A stretch of 64,000 nt of DNA from NCBI RefSeq assembly GCF_039540375.1, contig NZ_BAABEX010000003.1, positions 1 to 64,000 on the forward strand, given 5' to 3'. This document shows positions 1 through 8,852 of this stretch, piece by piece. Both the position numbers and the translations under genes were made by a program. Numbering within the stretch: the first letter of the stretch is position 1; the number at the start of each line of letters is the position of its first letter. Source of the stretch: Acidovorax_G lacteus. Lineage in GTDB: Bacteria > Pseudomonadota > Gammaproteobacteria > Burkholderiales > Burkholderiaceae_C. The notes below the pieces were generated by a model. The model searched no databases, had not been told where the DNA came from, and was given only the letters and a program-made list of their open reading frames with translations.

Positions 1-40
1 CGGATTCGCCGATCTGCTCGTAGCTTTTCTTGTTGATCAT
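1..40 (-). CDS. Partial reading frame, possible insertion-sequence transposase start
   Basis: An ATG at 40 opens a frame reading MINKKSYEQIGES that leaves the window after 13 residues. A GAGG stretch lies about 5 bases upstream on the minus strand. The upstream sequence (about 44-80) does not resemble the rest of the operon, and the adjacent dispersed palindrome is cut off here. An IS30-type transposase start would fit, but this is a guess; too little is visible to name it. Confidence 0.3.
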   Translation of the reverse strand, partial: MINKKSYEQIGES

Positions 41-86
41 GATGGCCTCATTCTGGAAGGTGTTGCACTTCAGATTTGAGGGCGCC

Positions 87-114
87 AAGCACGAGCAGCC
101 TTTTTGATGTTTAG
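87..114 (+). repeat. Truncated copy of dispersed palindromic repeat
   Basis: Contains AAGCACGAGCAG followed by a T-run and GATG, which is the right half of the repeat seen complete at 59736-59786. The left arm (GCTCGTGCTT) is missing and unrelated sequence lies there instead. Confidence 0.6.
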
Positions 115-156
115 CCCCGCTTGGCCGCCCTGGACCAGCCTTGCCCGCACAAGGGC

Positions 157-957
157 TCAACGGGCCATGAGCACGTAGGCGGTCATCACCGTGACCTGGT
201 CTTCGTCACGGCGCGTTTCGGTGTTGCTGGCGTCGCCGAAGGCCACGGTGTCCTGCGACGGCCAGTCGCGCGAGGCGGTGATGGCCGTGCTGTTGGCCAG
301 GCCTTCTTCGCGCACACGGCCAAAGCGGGCGTCGGCCTGGGTGTCGATCTGGGCGTCGATCATGCGCGCGAGCGAGGGCGTGAGGCCACTGAGCACCATG
401 ACGTTGCGCGGCAGCGAGACGTAGGTGCCCACGGTGGCGCCGGGTTCGGCCCACATCACGTTGCGAAAGCAGACGCGCACCTCCTGCGGGTTGCCGTTGC
501 TATCCAGATAGACGTAGCGGTTGTTCTGCCCTTCGGCACGGCCCTGCGGCAGGCGGATGCCTGCGGCCAGCATCACGTTGAGCAGGCTGTCGGCGGCGGC
601 CGGGTTGGTCGTGTTGTCGCACAGCGCAGTGCCTGCGGTGGTGGCGTTGGCCCGGCTCGCATTGACGGCCCCCGTGGGAGCGGTGGCGCTGTCGCCCGGG
701 GCGCGGCCGGTGACGTTCCAGTACACGTCGTAGCCCATGAGCCAGCCTTGCACGAATTCGTTGCTCAGCCGCTGGTACACGGCGTTGCGCTGCACGTCGC
801 GCCCCACAGCCACGGCCCCGAGGATGAGACCGATGACCACGAGCACCACCGCCAACTCCATCAGCGTGAAGCCGCGCTGGCGCGACCGGCGCTGGCGCGA
901 AACGGAGTGGCGGGATGCCGTGAATGGCGCGGAACAGAGGGTGTCGGGCATGGGCAT
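157..957 (-). CDS. Type IV prepilin-like protein, last gene of the pilus operon
   Basis: This is a 266-residue prepilin. A long basic leader ends in Gly29, followed by FTLMELAVVLVVIGLI with the Glu at +5 that prepilin peptidase and methylase substrates carry. It belongs with the two first pilins of the operon: all three share the KDVQRNAEY-type segment after the hydrophobic helix, an RYVYLDSNGNPQE strand, a GLTPSLAR segment and a C-terminal DEDQV. A TTG at 987 would overlap the upstream gene by 14 bases; ATG 957 or 951 is preferred because no clear ribosome site favours the TTG. It would be inserted in the inner membrane and assembled by the ATPase/platform pair encoded upstream. Whether it is a main or minor subunit is not visible. 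Confidence 0.8.
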   Translation of the reverse strand: MPMPDTLCSAPFTASRHSVSRQRRSRQRGFTLMELAVVLVVIGLILGAVAVGRDVQRNAVYQRLSNEFVQGWLMGYDVYWNVTGRAPGDSATAPTGAVNASRANATTAGTALCDNTTNPAAADSLLNVMLAAGIRLPQGRAEGQNNRYVYLDSNGNPQEVRVCFRNVMWAEPGATVGTYVSLPRNVMVLSGLTPSLARMIDAQIDTQADARFGRVREEGLANSTAITASRDWPSQDTVAFGDASNTETRRDEDQVTVMTAYVLMAR

Positions 958-973
958 GCGAAGAATGGCGTCG

Positions 974-2197
974 TCAGAAGCCGTCAAGGTCGGCCTGGCG
1001 GAAGTTGTCGCCCACCGAGGTGTCGAGCGAATTGCCCAGCGTGACCAGGGGGGCGACGTTGTTGTAGCGTTCGTCGGCCTCGACCTTGAACGCTATGGCT
1101 GTGGCCAGTACACCGGCGGCGGTGACGGTAGCCGCGGTATTGGCGATGACGGCCGCCACTCCCGCGGCGATGATGCCGCTGGCAGCCCCGGTGCTGAGCA
1201 AGGCTACAGATGTATGGTCCAACGTGGTTGCAATTGCGTTGGAGAGACCTGCACCGGACATCAGCACCTTGGCGGTGGCGGCCGCCACGCCCGCACCGGC
1301 CGCGTCGGCCAGCAGCTTGAGCTGGCGGCGGTAGTCGTTGATGCCCTGGCGCATCATCGCGGCGCTCAGGGCGGCGTTGGCGTGGGTGTGGCCGATGGCG
1401 CTCAGGCCCTGCGGGCAGCCCAGTTCGCTCATCAGGTCTTCAAAGGTGCCGGCCACCACGGTGTCGTCGTAGGCCTCGCTGGCAGCGCGCGTTGGCAACT
1501 CGAAAGCCGGGCTGGCGTTGCTGGCGGAGGTGTTGGCACCGTCCAGGCGCTGGCCGTCGCCGTCGGCGTCGAGCAGGCCGCCCGAGGCCAGCACATAGGC
1601 CACATGCCGACGGCTGGCCGCCTCGCCGGTGCGCCAGACGCTGAGCTGGGTGGTATCCACGGTACGGCCGGGGCGTGATGCCAGGTCCAGCGAGCGGCAG
1701 ATGTCCAGCAGGTTGTTGCGCCCGAGCAGAATTTCGTCCGCCGCAAGGGGTGCGCCTTGGGCCACCAGCGGCGGGAAACGGTCCATGTCGCGTGTCAGGT
1801 CCACATCCAGGCGGTGGTCGCCCGCATTGGCGAGGCGGTACACGCCATAGCGCATGCCCCGCACGGCCGGGTTGAACACGCCCACCGTCTTCCAGGGGAA
1901 GCCGCCCACCTGCGTGCCTGCGGGGCACACGCCGCCCGTGCCGTCTTCCACGCCGTCGCCGTCTGCGTCGGGGCATGGCAGGCGGTAGCGCGCCTGGGCA
2001 AAGACCATCAGCGCGGCTCGCGCGTCCAGAGAGGCATCGCGCGCCGCCTGGGCCACGGTGTGGCGCGTGCTGTAGGCCCAGTAGGCGACGGCTGCCGACA
2101 CCAGCAGCCCGAGGATGGCCAGGGCGACGCCCATTTCCACCAATGAATATCCGCGCTGGCTTTGGGGTCTGACCGCGCGCAACAGAAATTGCTTCAT
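974..2197 (-). CDS. Prepilin with Ala-rich hydrophobic C-terminal block
   Basis: A 407-residue prepilin. Leader of 16 residues ends in Gly, then YSLVEMGVALAILGLL with Glu at +5. After the N-helix comes RLPCPDADGDGVED, an acidic loop that looks like a calcium-binding site, then LDICRS and AYVLASGG segments and a YDDTV motif. These are shared with the two genes just upstream. Residues about 292-370 are almost only Ala, Gly, Val, Ile and Thr and could form several membrane-spanning or amphipathic helices, which is not expected in a pilin head domain. The start ATG overlaps the preceding stop (ATGA), so translation is probably coupled. Function beyond a pilin-like subunit is unknown. Confidence 0.82.
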   Translation of the reverse strand: MKQFLLRAVRPQSQRGYSLVEMGVALAILGLLVSAAVAYWAYSTRHTVAQAARDASLDARAALMVFAQARYRLPCPDADGDGVEDGTGGVCPAGTQVGGFPWKTVGVFNPAVRGMRYGVYRLANAGDHRLDVDLTRDMDRFPPLVAQGAPLAADEILLGRNNLLDICRSLDLASRPGRTVDTTQLSVWRTGEAASRRHVAYVLASGGLLDADGDGQRLDGANTSASNASPAFELPTRAASEAYDDTVVAGTFEDLMSELGCPQGLSAIGHTHANAALSAAMMRQGINDYRRQLKLLADAAGAGVAAATAKVLMSGAGLSNAIATTLDHTSVALLSTGAASGIIAAGVAAVIANTAATVTAAGVLATAIAFKVEADERYNNVAPLVTLGNSLDTSVGDNFRQADLDGF

Positions 2198-3321
2198 GGC
2201 CGAAGCCCTTTCTGGTCGGCAGCTACGGCCTGGGTGTAGGACACAAGATAGCGCGATCCCGCCGCGGTGAGCTCCTGCTCAGCCGCAAGCCGTTGGGCTT
2301 CAGCTTTTTGCTCCGCGATGATGGCGGTGGCAAGGCTATACCCCGCAGCGCCCGCCGCACCCACTGCCACCGCGATGGGCACCACCAGTTTGCCCGTTGC
2401 CACCAATGATGAACCCGAGCCTGCGCCTGCAGCCGCAGTGATGGCAGCGCCGGTGATCTGTCCAGCCACCGCGTTGGCAATGTCCACAACTGCAAAGGCT
2501 AGATTGGCTGCAGCGAACTTGACATTGGTCTCTCGCACCCGATGGGCATACACCCGGAACTGCCAGAACTCGTCGGTAAGGCGATACATGTCATAGCTCG
2601 CATAGGCCGCCCGTACCCTTCCCTGGGCTTCTGCGAGCCGTTGCACACATCCCAGACGGGCTGCCAACTCTGCACCTGATTGCGCCGTCACACTGTCGTC
2701 GTAAAGCGGCGTCACAGACTGCGGCTTGCCCGGAACATCGAAACCGCTGGCATTGGCTCCATCGAACTGCCCATTGCCCCCCGGATGCGCAACGGCCCAC
2801 GCGAAGGGAGCCCCATCGATCAATGCCCCCCCCGCAGATGCCACCTGGCCGCGCAGTGTTTGGCACAGATCCAGACCATTGACCAGGGTGATCGGTGAAT
2901 AGCCCGCCGCGCTGTAGCCTGAAGGCGCAGGCGGAAGGTTGGGCACATAGCTCGCACTGGGCTGCAGCAGACTGGAGGCCCCTACACCGTACTGCAACAC
3001 TGCAGTCTCCGAACCCAAGCCCAGGTCACGCCAAGGCAAGCGTCCACGCGTCGCCCCTGCAGCGCAGTCCTCGCGCCCTTGCAAGTCGCTGGCCGGGCAA
3101 GGCAGACGGAACTGCCGCTGTGCAAAGCCCAGCATCGCGCTCTCGACATCGGTCATGACCCGCTGCTGTCGGGATTCATCCTGCAGGGCCTGCTGACGTG
3201 GCAGTACCCCCCACAGCAATAAGCCCACCACGGCCGTGGCCGCCAGGCCTATGCCCACTTCCAGCAGGCTGAAGCCTCGCTGGCCAATGTGCGGCACTGG
3301 GCGGTGGTGTACTCGCTTCAT
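2194..3321 (-). CDS. Prepilin with hydrophobic C-terminal block
   Basis: A 375-residue prepilin with a 16-residue leader ending in Gly and then FSLLEVGIGLAATAVVGLLL, with Glu at +5. It carries RLPCP but lacks the DGDG loop of its neighbours (SDLQGRED instead). LDLCQT, an AWAVAHPGG turn, and PLYDDSV followed by LGCVQRL line up with the same motifs in the 407- and 850-residue prepilins. Residues about 267-340 form an Ala/Gly/Val-rich hydrophobic stretch, then a charged helical tail. The start codon overlaps the stop of the upstream gene by four bases. It is likely a minor or specialised subunit of the same machine; the role of the hydrophobic block is unknown. Confidence 0.8.
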   Translation of the reverse strand: MKRVHHRPVPHIGQRGFSLLEVGIGLAATAVVGLLLWGVLPRQQALQDESRQQRVMTDVESAMLGFAQRQFRLPCPASDLQGREDCAAGATRGRLPWRDLGLGSETAVLQYGVGASSLLQPSASYVPNLPPAPSGYSAAGYSPITLVNGLDLCQTLRGQVASAGGALIDGAPFAWAVAHPGGNGQFDGANASGFDVPGKPQSVTPLYDDSVTAQSGAELAARLGCVQRLAEAQGRVRAAYASYDMYRLTDEFWQFRVYAHRVRETNVKFAAANLAFAVVDIANAVAGQITGAAITAAAGAGSGSSLVATGKLVVPIAVAVGAAGAAGYSLATAIIAEQKAEAQRLAAEQELTAAGSRYLVSYTQAVAADQKGLRP

Positions 3322-5870
3322 CGAATGCCTCCCTTGGCGTCGGCACGCCGAAGGATGTCGGCAGCCCCACTCCAGACCGGTATGCCACCCGCGTTGGTAC
3401 CCGACAGGGCCTGCACGGTTGACAGCGCATCGGCTTCGTCCTGCTGAGCCTTGTTCAACGTGGCCTGTGCTTCCTGTACTTCGCGATTGGCCACCGCCCA
3501 GTCATAGCGCGTGCTCACGATTTCGTTCAGCAGAATGTCGTACTCCTTCCAGAAGCACAGATACAGAGACCCCAAGAGAATGGGTGCACAGGGCGCCGTT
3601 GCCGCGGGCGGCTCCCGCGTCTGCAACTGGCGGGTCACGATCCTGTCATTGGCGATCGCGTCATAAGTGCGCTGGGTGCAGACCCGTGTCACCTTGTCGG
3701 GCTGCCCGTTCGATCCAGGTTCCACCCTGTTTTCACAGACCGTGTAAGGCATGGCCGAGAGCAGCGCGCTCAGTTCAGACTTGCGAGCATCCAGGGCAGT
3801 TTGCGCCGCATTGCGCTGCCCGAGCGCGATGTCACGCAGGTTGCGAGCCGTCGCCACATCCAGCCCCAGGCTGTCCAGTTGCTGTTGCAAGGTCGTCAGC
3901 AATGTAGCGGCCTGCGCACGTTGCTGCTGCAACATGCTCCGGTTAACGCACCACTGACGCTGCGGATCGTTCGGCGGCAAGGGATCGCAAACGGTGCTGC
4001 CCAACTGACCGTTGAGCGTGGCAATCTGAGCGTCGTAACCATCAATCTGACCCTGCAATTCAGTGATGCGATTGATCAGGTCCGTGCGACGTTGTGCAGT
4101 GTCGGTGTTTCCGCTTTGGCCCTGGCGCTGGTCCAGGTAGGCAATCGCTTGATCGAGTGCCGCAACGCGTGCAGTGTCACCAGCCGCCAATGCCGTTGCC
4201 CGCTGCTGCTGCAGATCGGCCCGCACCTTGGCGAGTTCCTCGATGGCGCGGTCCGGAAGGGGCGCGTTTGAGGTAGGCTGGTTGCTGGGGTAGTTCGGAT
4301 CATTGCCCAGCGCACGCTGGTAACGATCCTCTGCATCTCGATAGGCCAGTTCACGTGCCGAGAGCGTGTCGATCGCCGCCACGATGGCATTGACTTGTGG
4401 CTGGTAGGTGGCCAAGGTCAGTGGCGGAGCGCAGTTGGTGTCGCCTTGCGCAGGATCGCAGCGGTTCATGGCCGTGACCTGCGCAGCAAAGCTACTCACC
4501 TTGCCTTCGAAATTCGCGATTGCCGCGTTGTACCGCGGCGTTTTTTCGGTATCCCTTGCCCGAATTGCCTTGGCAAGGTTCGACTCTGCGTCCTGGCGCC
4601 GCTGCACCGCGTCGTTATAGGAAGTTTGAGCCTCGGCTCGCGCCTTGTCGAGGTCGATCTCCCCGCCAATCTCGGCCCCGGCCTGCACCGCCACCGCGAT
4701 GGACAGGCTCATCGCAACGATCGAGGACGCAAGCGACGCGGCCATGAGTGCGATGGTGGCCGTGTAGGCGGCAATGGCGGCCACGGCAGCGGCCACCGCA
4801 GCTGCGTACACCGGAATCAATCCGCAGCTGACCAGGAACACACAGCCCGCGATGGCACCTGACAAGGCAGCAGCAGCGGCAGCCAGATGACTGATGGAAT
4901 TGGCGAGGCCGCTGGCAGCCAACGCCATCTTGATGCCGGCCACCACCACCGACACACCATTGATGGTCGACGAAATGATCGCCGAGTTGCGGGTGGACTC
5001 CTTTTGCTCGTTGACCTCATCCACCCATTCGGTGGCAAAGCCCATGAGGCGGGAGGACGCGAGCAGACGCTCGCATTCGAGCGCCGTGGCCATGCCCGCA
5101 TAGGTTTGCACCCACACGCGGTCGTCGTACACACCCGGCGTCCAGCCGCGCTGCGGGGGCTCGACCGCCACCACCGAGGTGGCCACGCGGTTCAGACCCT
5201 CGAAGCCCTCGCCCGTCCCGCTGAAATCACCGCGCCCCGGGTGCACCAGCGCATAAGCCAGCGCACGCCCGTCGGTCTGCGCCTGGCCGCCCGACAGGGC
5301 CACGCTGCGCGCATTCTCGATGCCCTGGCAGATGTCGGTCGTGGCAATCTGGTTGAGCGGGCGCACACCCGAATACTGGCCTGTGGCCGTATCAAAGGCT
5401 GGCGGGTTGTGCCGCACCGGATCGGCCAGCCCCAGGTCCTGCGCTTGGCGTTGCACCAGGTACAGCAGGCGCGGCATGGCGCCCTGGTCGGTGCCCGTGC
5501 CATCCAGGCCCAGCGTGGTCAGCGGCAGCCACCCTTTCTGGCCGGCTGTGGCGCTGCAGCCGGTGCCGGTCGCCAGCGCATCTTCGCGGCCGTCGCCATC
5601 GACGTCCGGGCACGGCAGGCGGTTGCGCTGGGCCACAAACGTGATCACTGCGCGGTCGGCACGGCGCAGGTTCTGCTCGGCCGCCTCAGCCTGCTGCGAC
5701 TGCTGCAGCGTACGGAGTGACACGAGGCCACCCAGCACCATGCCACCGAGGAGCAGCGTGAGCAGGACCACCTCCAGCAGGCCCAGGCCCTGCTGGCGTG
5801 CGGGCGCTGAGCCGCGGTGGCGGCGATGCCCGAGCGGGCGTTTTGGCAGGCGAAGCAGGGATGTGTGCAT
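3318..5870 (-). CDS. Giant prepilin: hydrophobic core plus long coiled coil
   Basis: An 850-residue protein, far longer than ordinary pilins (about 120-250). A 28-residue leader ends in Gly, then LGLLEVVLLTLLLGGMVL with Glu at +5. The pilin-like part holds RLPCPDVDGDGRED, TDICQG, AYALVHPGRGDF and GVYDDRV followed by a Cys. Residues about 295-400 are strongly hydrophobic and Ala-rich, interrupted by FLVSCG, enough for three or four helices in a colicin-like or hydrophobin-like arrangement. Residues about 405-790 are Gln/Ala/Arg-rich heptads typical of a coiled coil, with scattered Cys pairs (for example NRCDPAQGDTNCAPP). The gene starts three bases after the platform protein gene. I do not recognise a described family for the C-terminal two thirds; a surface-exposed adhesin or membrane-acting tip is a hypothesis only. 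Confidence 0.8.
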   Translation of the reverse strand: MHTSLLRLPKRPLGHRRHRGSAPARQQGLGLLEVVLLTLLLGGMVLGGLVSLRTLQQSQQAEAAEQNLRRADRAVITFVAQRNRLPCPDVDGDGREDALATGTGCSATAGQKGWLPLTTLGLDGTGTDQGAMPRLLYLVQRQAQDLGLADPVRHNPPAFDTATGQYSGVRPLNQIATTDICQGIENARSVALSGGQAQTDGRALAYALVHPGRGDFSGTGEGFEGLNRVATSVVAVEPPQRGWTPGVYDDRVWVQTYAGMATALECERLLASSRLMGFATEWVDEVNEQKESTRNSAIISSTINGVSVVVAGIKMALAASGLANSISHLAAAAAALSGAIAGCVFLVSCGLIPVYAAAVAAAVAAIAAYTATIALMAASLASSIVAMSLSIAVAVQAGAEIGGEIDLDKARAEAQTSYNDAVQRRQDAESNLAKAIRARDTEKTPRYNAAIANFEGKVSSFAAQVTAMNRCDPAQGDTNCAPPLTLATYQPQVNAIVAAIDTLSARELAYRDAEDRYQRALGNDPNYPSNQPTSNAPLPDRAIEELAKVRADLQQQRATALAAGDTARVAALDQAIAYLDQRQGQSGNTDTAQRRTDLINRITELQGQIDGYDAQIATLNGQLGSTVCDPLPPNDPQRQWCVNRSMLQQQRAQAATLLTTLQQQLDSLGLDVATARNLRDIALGQRNAAQTALDARKSELSALLSAMPYTVCENRVEPGSNGQPDKVTRVCTQRTYDAIANDRIVTRQLQTREPPAATAPCAPILLGSLYLCFWKEYDILLNEIVSTRYDWAVANREVQEAQATLNKAQQDEADALSTVQALSGTNAGGIPVWSGAADILRRADAKGGIR

Positions 5871-5873
5871 GGT

Positions 5874-7139
5874 TCACCCCAGGCTTTGGGCCACGGTCTG
5901 CCGCACCAGGTCGTAAATCGGCAGCAGCAGCGCCACGATCAGGAAGATGAACATCCCGCCGGCGATCAGGATGATCACGGGCTTGAAGATCTCGGCCAGC
6001 GAACGCACGAGCACATCGAGCCGCTTGCGGTATTCGTTGGCGAGGTGCTGCAACTGCTCGTCCAGGCTGCCGGCCTCCTCGCCCACAGCCACCATGCGCA
6101 CGGCCATGGCGGGGAATCCGCCCACGCGCCGCATCGACTGCGCCACCGATTCGCCGCGCCCCACGGCCGCAGCCACCTGCTCCAGCCGTACGCGGTAGTA
6201 ACGGTCTTTGGTGGCCCGCGACAGGGTGTGCAGCGAGGCCATCAAATCCAGCCCGGCGCGCACGAGGATGGCCAAGTGCTCGGTGATGTGGGCCATGCCC
6301 GAGCAGGTGAGCAGGTTGCGGATGATGGGCACCCGGTGCATGACCGAGTACGTGACCAACTGCACCCGTTCGGACTGGCGAAAGGCGACCACAGCCACGA
6401 TGACCAGCAGCACCACTGCCAGCGTGAGCCAGGGCAGGTGCGTGGTCACAAGATCGGCAAAGTCCACCAGCGCTACCGTGATCGGCGGCAGCTTGGCCTG
6501 CAACTGCTTGAAAAGCCGCGCCATATTGGGCACGACGTAGTAGATCCAGAAGAACGCGACGCCAAGAATGGTGGCGAACACAAAGGCCGGATAGATCAGC
6601 GCGGTGCGGATATCGCGGCGGATGTGGATCATGCGCTCCACATGTTCGGCGGCCTCGCGCAGCATGCGGTCCATCGTTCCAGACTGCTCACCGATCGCCA
6701 CCAGGTTGCGCACAGTTTCCGGAAACACATCCGGGTGGCGGTTGAAGGATTCGGTCAGGCCCACGCCGCCATTGAGGTCGTCGCGGACATGCCGCGCCAG
6801 CTGAGCAACCGCGCGCTGGTTGCCCTGTTCGCCTTCGTCGATCAGCGTGCGCAAGGCTTCCATGGCAGGCACGCCTGCGCCCATCATCAGACCGAGGTCG
6901 CGCAGAAACCCGACCAGGTCTTCATCGCGCAGCCGGTTGCGAAACAGCCGTGCCAACCAGTCCACCACAAACGCCAGCCAGTTGGGCAGGCGCCACAGGG
7001 TGATGACGGTGCCGTCCGTCTGGGCTTCCAGTCGCAGCCGGACCGATAGCTCCCGCTCCACCGCCAGCCGCAGCAGGCCGCGCTGCATGGCCCCGTGGGG
7101 CAGCAGCACACGATAGAAGTAACTGTGTACCGCGGCCAT
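5874..7139 (-). CDS. mshG: Inner-membrane platform protein, PilC/GspF/MshG family
   Basis: A 421-residue member of the GspF family, close to the usual 400 residues. It holds two repeated cytoplasmic helical domains: the first with MGAGVPAMEALRTL and ESFNRHPDVFP, the second with LVRAGLDLMASLHTLSRA and GGFPAMAVRMVAVGEEAGSL. Each is followed by membrane helices (AFVFATILGVAFFWIYYVV, LTLAVVLLVIVAVVAF and a C-terminal helix). In this family the protein sits under the growing pilus and couples ATPase motion to extraction of pilin from the membrane. It starts three bases after the assembly ATPase gene, which is the normal partner order. Confidence 0.93.
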   Translation of the reverse strand: MAAVHSYFYRVLLPHGAMQRGLLRLAVERELSVRLRLEAQTDGTVITLWRLPNWLAFVVDWLARLFRNRLRDEDLVGFLRDLGLMMGAGVPAMEALRTLIDEGEQGNQRAVAQLARHVRDDLNGGVGLTESFNRHPDVFPETVRNLVAIGEQSGTMDRMLREAAEHVERMIHIRRDIRTALIYPAFVFATILGVAFFWIYYVVPNMARLFKQLQAKLPPITVALVDFADLVTTHLPWLTLAVVLLVIVAVVAFRQSERVQLVTYSVMHRVPIIRNLLTCSGMAHITEHLAILVRAGLDLMASLHTLSRATKDRYYRVRLEQVAAAVGRGESVAQSMRRVGGFPAMAVRMVAVGEEAGSLDEQLQHLANEYRKRLDVLVRSLAEIFKPVIILIAGGMFIFLIVALLLPIYDLVRQTVAQSLG

Positions 7140-7142
7140 GCG

Positions 7143-8852
7143 TCAGCCCGTTGCGCCCACGGTGCGCAAGATCTCGTCCACGGTGGTCTGCCCGGCCAGC
7201 ACCCGGCGGCGTGCCTGGCGATGGATGGGTTTGAGCCCGGCCGCCATCGCATGGGTGCGCAGTGTGGCGCGGTCGGCGTCGACCGCGATGGCGTCTGCCA
7301 TGTCGCGGCCCACCTCCAGCAGTTCGTACACCGGCAGGCGCCCGAGGTAGCCTGTGTGCCGGCAGGCAGGGCAGCCAGCGCCGTGCGACAGCGTTTCCGG
7401 TACGGGGGTATCGAGCGGCCCGACGGACTCAAGCCACTCGCGCTCGGCCGGTGTCACGGGATGCTCGGTCGCGCAATGCGGACAAATACGCCGCACCAGG
7501 CGCTGGTTGACCACAGCCAGCAGGTTTTCGGCCAGGGTTTCGGTGTCCACCTCCAACAGCTTGAGGCGAGGCACGACCCCAAAGATGCCACCGACGTGCA
7601 GGGTGGACAGCACGAGGTGGCCGGTCGAAGCGGCGTCCACGGCCGCACGTGCGGTCTCGCCATCGCGGATTTCACCCACCAGGATCACGTCTGGGTCGTG
7701 GCGCAGGAAATGGCGCATCGCATTGGCAAAGTCGTAGCCCGCACGGCGGTTCACCTCGGTCTGGCAGGCCACTGGCACGCGGTACTCCACCGGGTCTTCC
7801 ACCGTGACCACGTTGCGCTCAATCAAAGGCTGCATGCGCAAGGCCGCATGCAGCGTCGTGCTCTTGCCAGAGCCAGTAGGTCCCGTCATCAGGATCAGGC
7901 CGTGCGGCCGCGCGAACACCTTGCGCAGCGTTGCCACGTCCTCTTCCCAGAATCCCAGGTCTTCGAGCTTGTCCAGGCTGGCGCGCTCGGGCAACAGGCG
8001 CAGCACCATGCGCTCGCCAAACTCGGAGATCAGCGTGGACACCCGCACCGTGTAAGGCTGCTCCAGCACCCTGGCGGTAAAGCTGCCGTCCTGCGGCAGG
8101 CGCTGCTCGCTGGCCTCCATGTCGGCCTGCAACTTCACGTACACGATCAGCCGGTCGAGGGCGGGCGAGAGCGCAAACATGGGCCGCAGAACACCGTCCA
8201 CCCGCAGCAGCACCGAGCGGCTGTGCGCGGTAGGCGCCAGGTGCACGTCGGTGGCGCGTTCCTTCACCGCAAGGTGCAGGATGTGATCCAGCAGCCGCGC
8301 CGGACTGTACGCGCGGTCCACATCGGCCTCGAGCTTGCGCACCTCGGTTTCGATGAGCTTGGCAGGCGGGTTATCGGCAAAGTAGTAGAACTGATGAATA
8401 GCCTGCGCAACGCGATCAAACTCGCCTTGCAGGAAGTCACATTCGCGGCCCAGCTTGCGGCGCACCTGGTCGGCGACCGCCTCGGTACTGGCATCGCCCA
8501 GCAGTACCTGCACGCGCCCGGCATGCTCGCCGAGCGGCAAAAAGCCGTGCGACAGGCACAGCGCACGGTTGAACACCCCGGCAACAGCCGGATCTGGCTC
8601 TGGCATCGACGCGGGGTCTACAAATGGAATGCCGCGCTGTGCTGCCAGTTGCCGGGCCACTTCCTTGGCACTTGCAAATCCCAGATCGATCAGCAGATGC
8701 CCGAGCGGCTGGCGCTCGATCTTCTGCTTTTGCAGCACATAGTCGATGGCCACAGGCGCGACCACACCCGCCTGAACCAGGCGGTCTCCAAGGCTTGAGC
8801 TTCCAAGGCCCGCACCGGCCAGGGCGGCCGCCGGATCATCGTGCAGCCGCAT
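7143..8852 (-). CDS. mshE: Assembly ATPase, PilB/GspE/MshE family
   Basis: A 569-residue hexameric secretion ATPase that powers pilus or pseudopilus assembly at the cytoplasmic face. An N-terminal GspE-N domain (GDRLVQAGVV to FVDP) is followed by the ATPase core with Walker A GPTGSGKSTT near residue 327, an Asp box, Walker B ILVGEIRDGETA and the His box. Four cysteines (CPHC near 455, CPAC near 494) form the zinc site typical of PilB/GspE extension ATPases and absent from PilT. ATG 8852 overlaps the preceding gene by 17 bases; an upstream extension to 8933 is possible but would only add residues without family similarity. No retraction ATPase accompanies it in the window. Confidence 0.94.
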   Translation of the reverse strand: MRLHDDPAAALAGAGLGSSSLGDRLVQAGVVAPVAIDYVLQKQKIERQPLGHLLIDLGFASAKEVARQLAAQRGIPFVDPASMPEPDPAVAGVFNRALCLSHGFLPLGEHAGRVQVLLGDASTEAVADQVRRKLGRECDFLQGEFDRVAQAIHQFYYFADNPPAKLIETEVRKLEADVDRAYSPARLLDHILHLAVKERATDVHLAPTAHSRSVLLRVDGVLRPMFALSPALDRLIVYVKLQADMEASEQRLPQDGSFTARVLEQPYTVRVSTLISEFGERMVLRLLPERASLDKLEDLGFWEEDVATLRKVFARPHGLILMTGPTGSGKSTTLHAALRMQPLIERNVVTVEDPVEYRVPVACQTEVNRRAGYDFANAMRHFLRHDPDVILVGEIRDGETARAAVDAASTGHLVLSTLHVGGIFGVVPRLKLLEVDTETLAENLLAVVNQRLVRRICPHCATEHPVTPAEREWLESVGPLDTPVPETLSHGAGCPACRHTGYLGRLPVYELLEVGRDMADAIAVDADRATLRTHAMAAGLKPIHRQARRRVLAGQTTVDEILRTVGATG

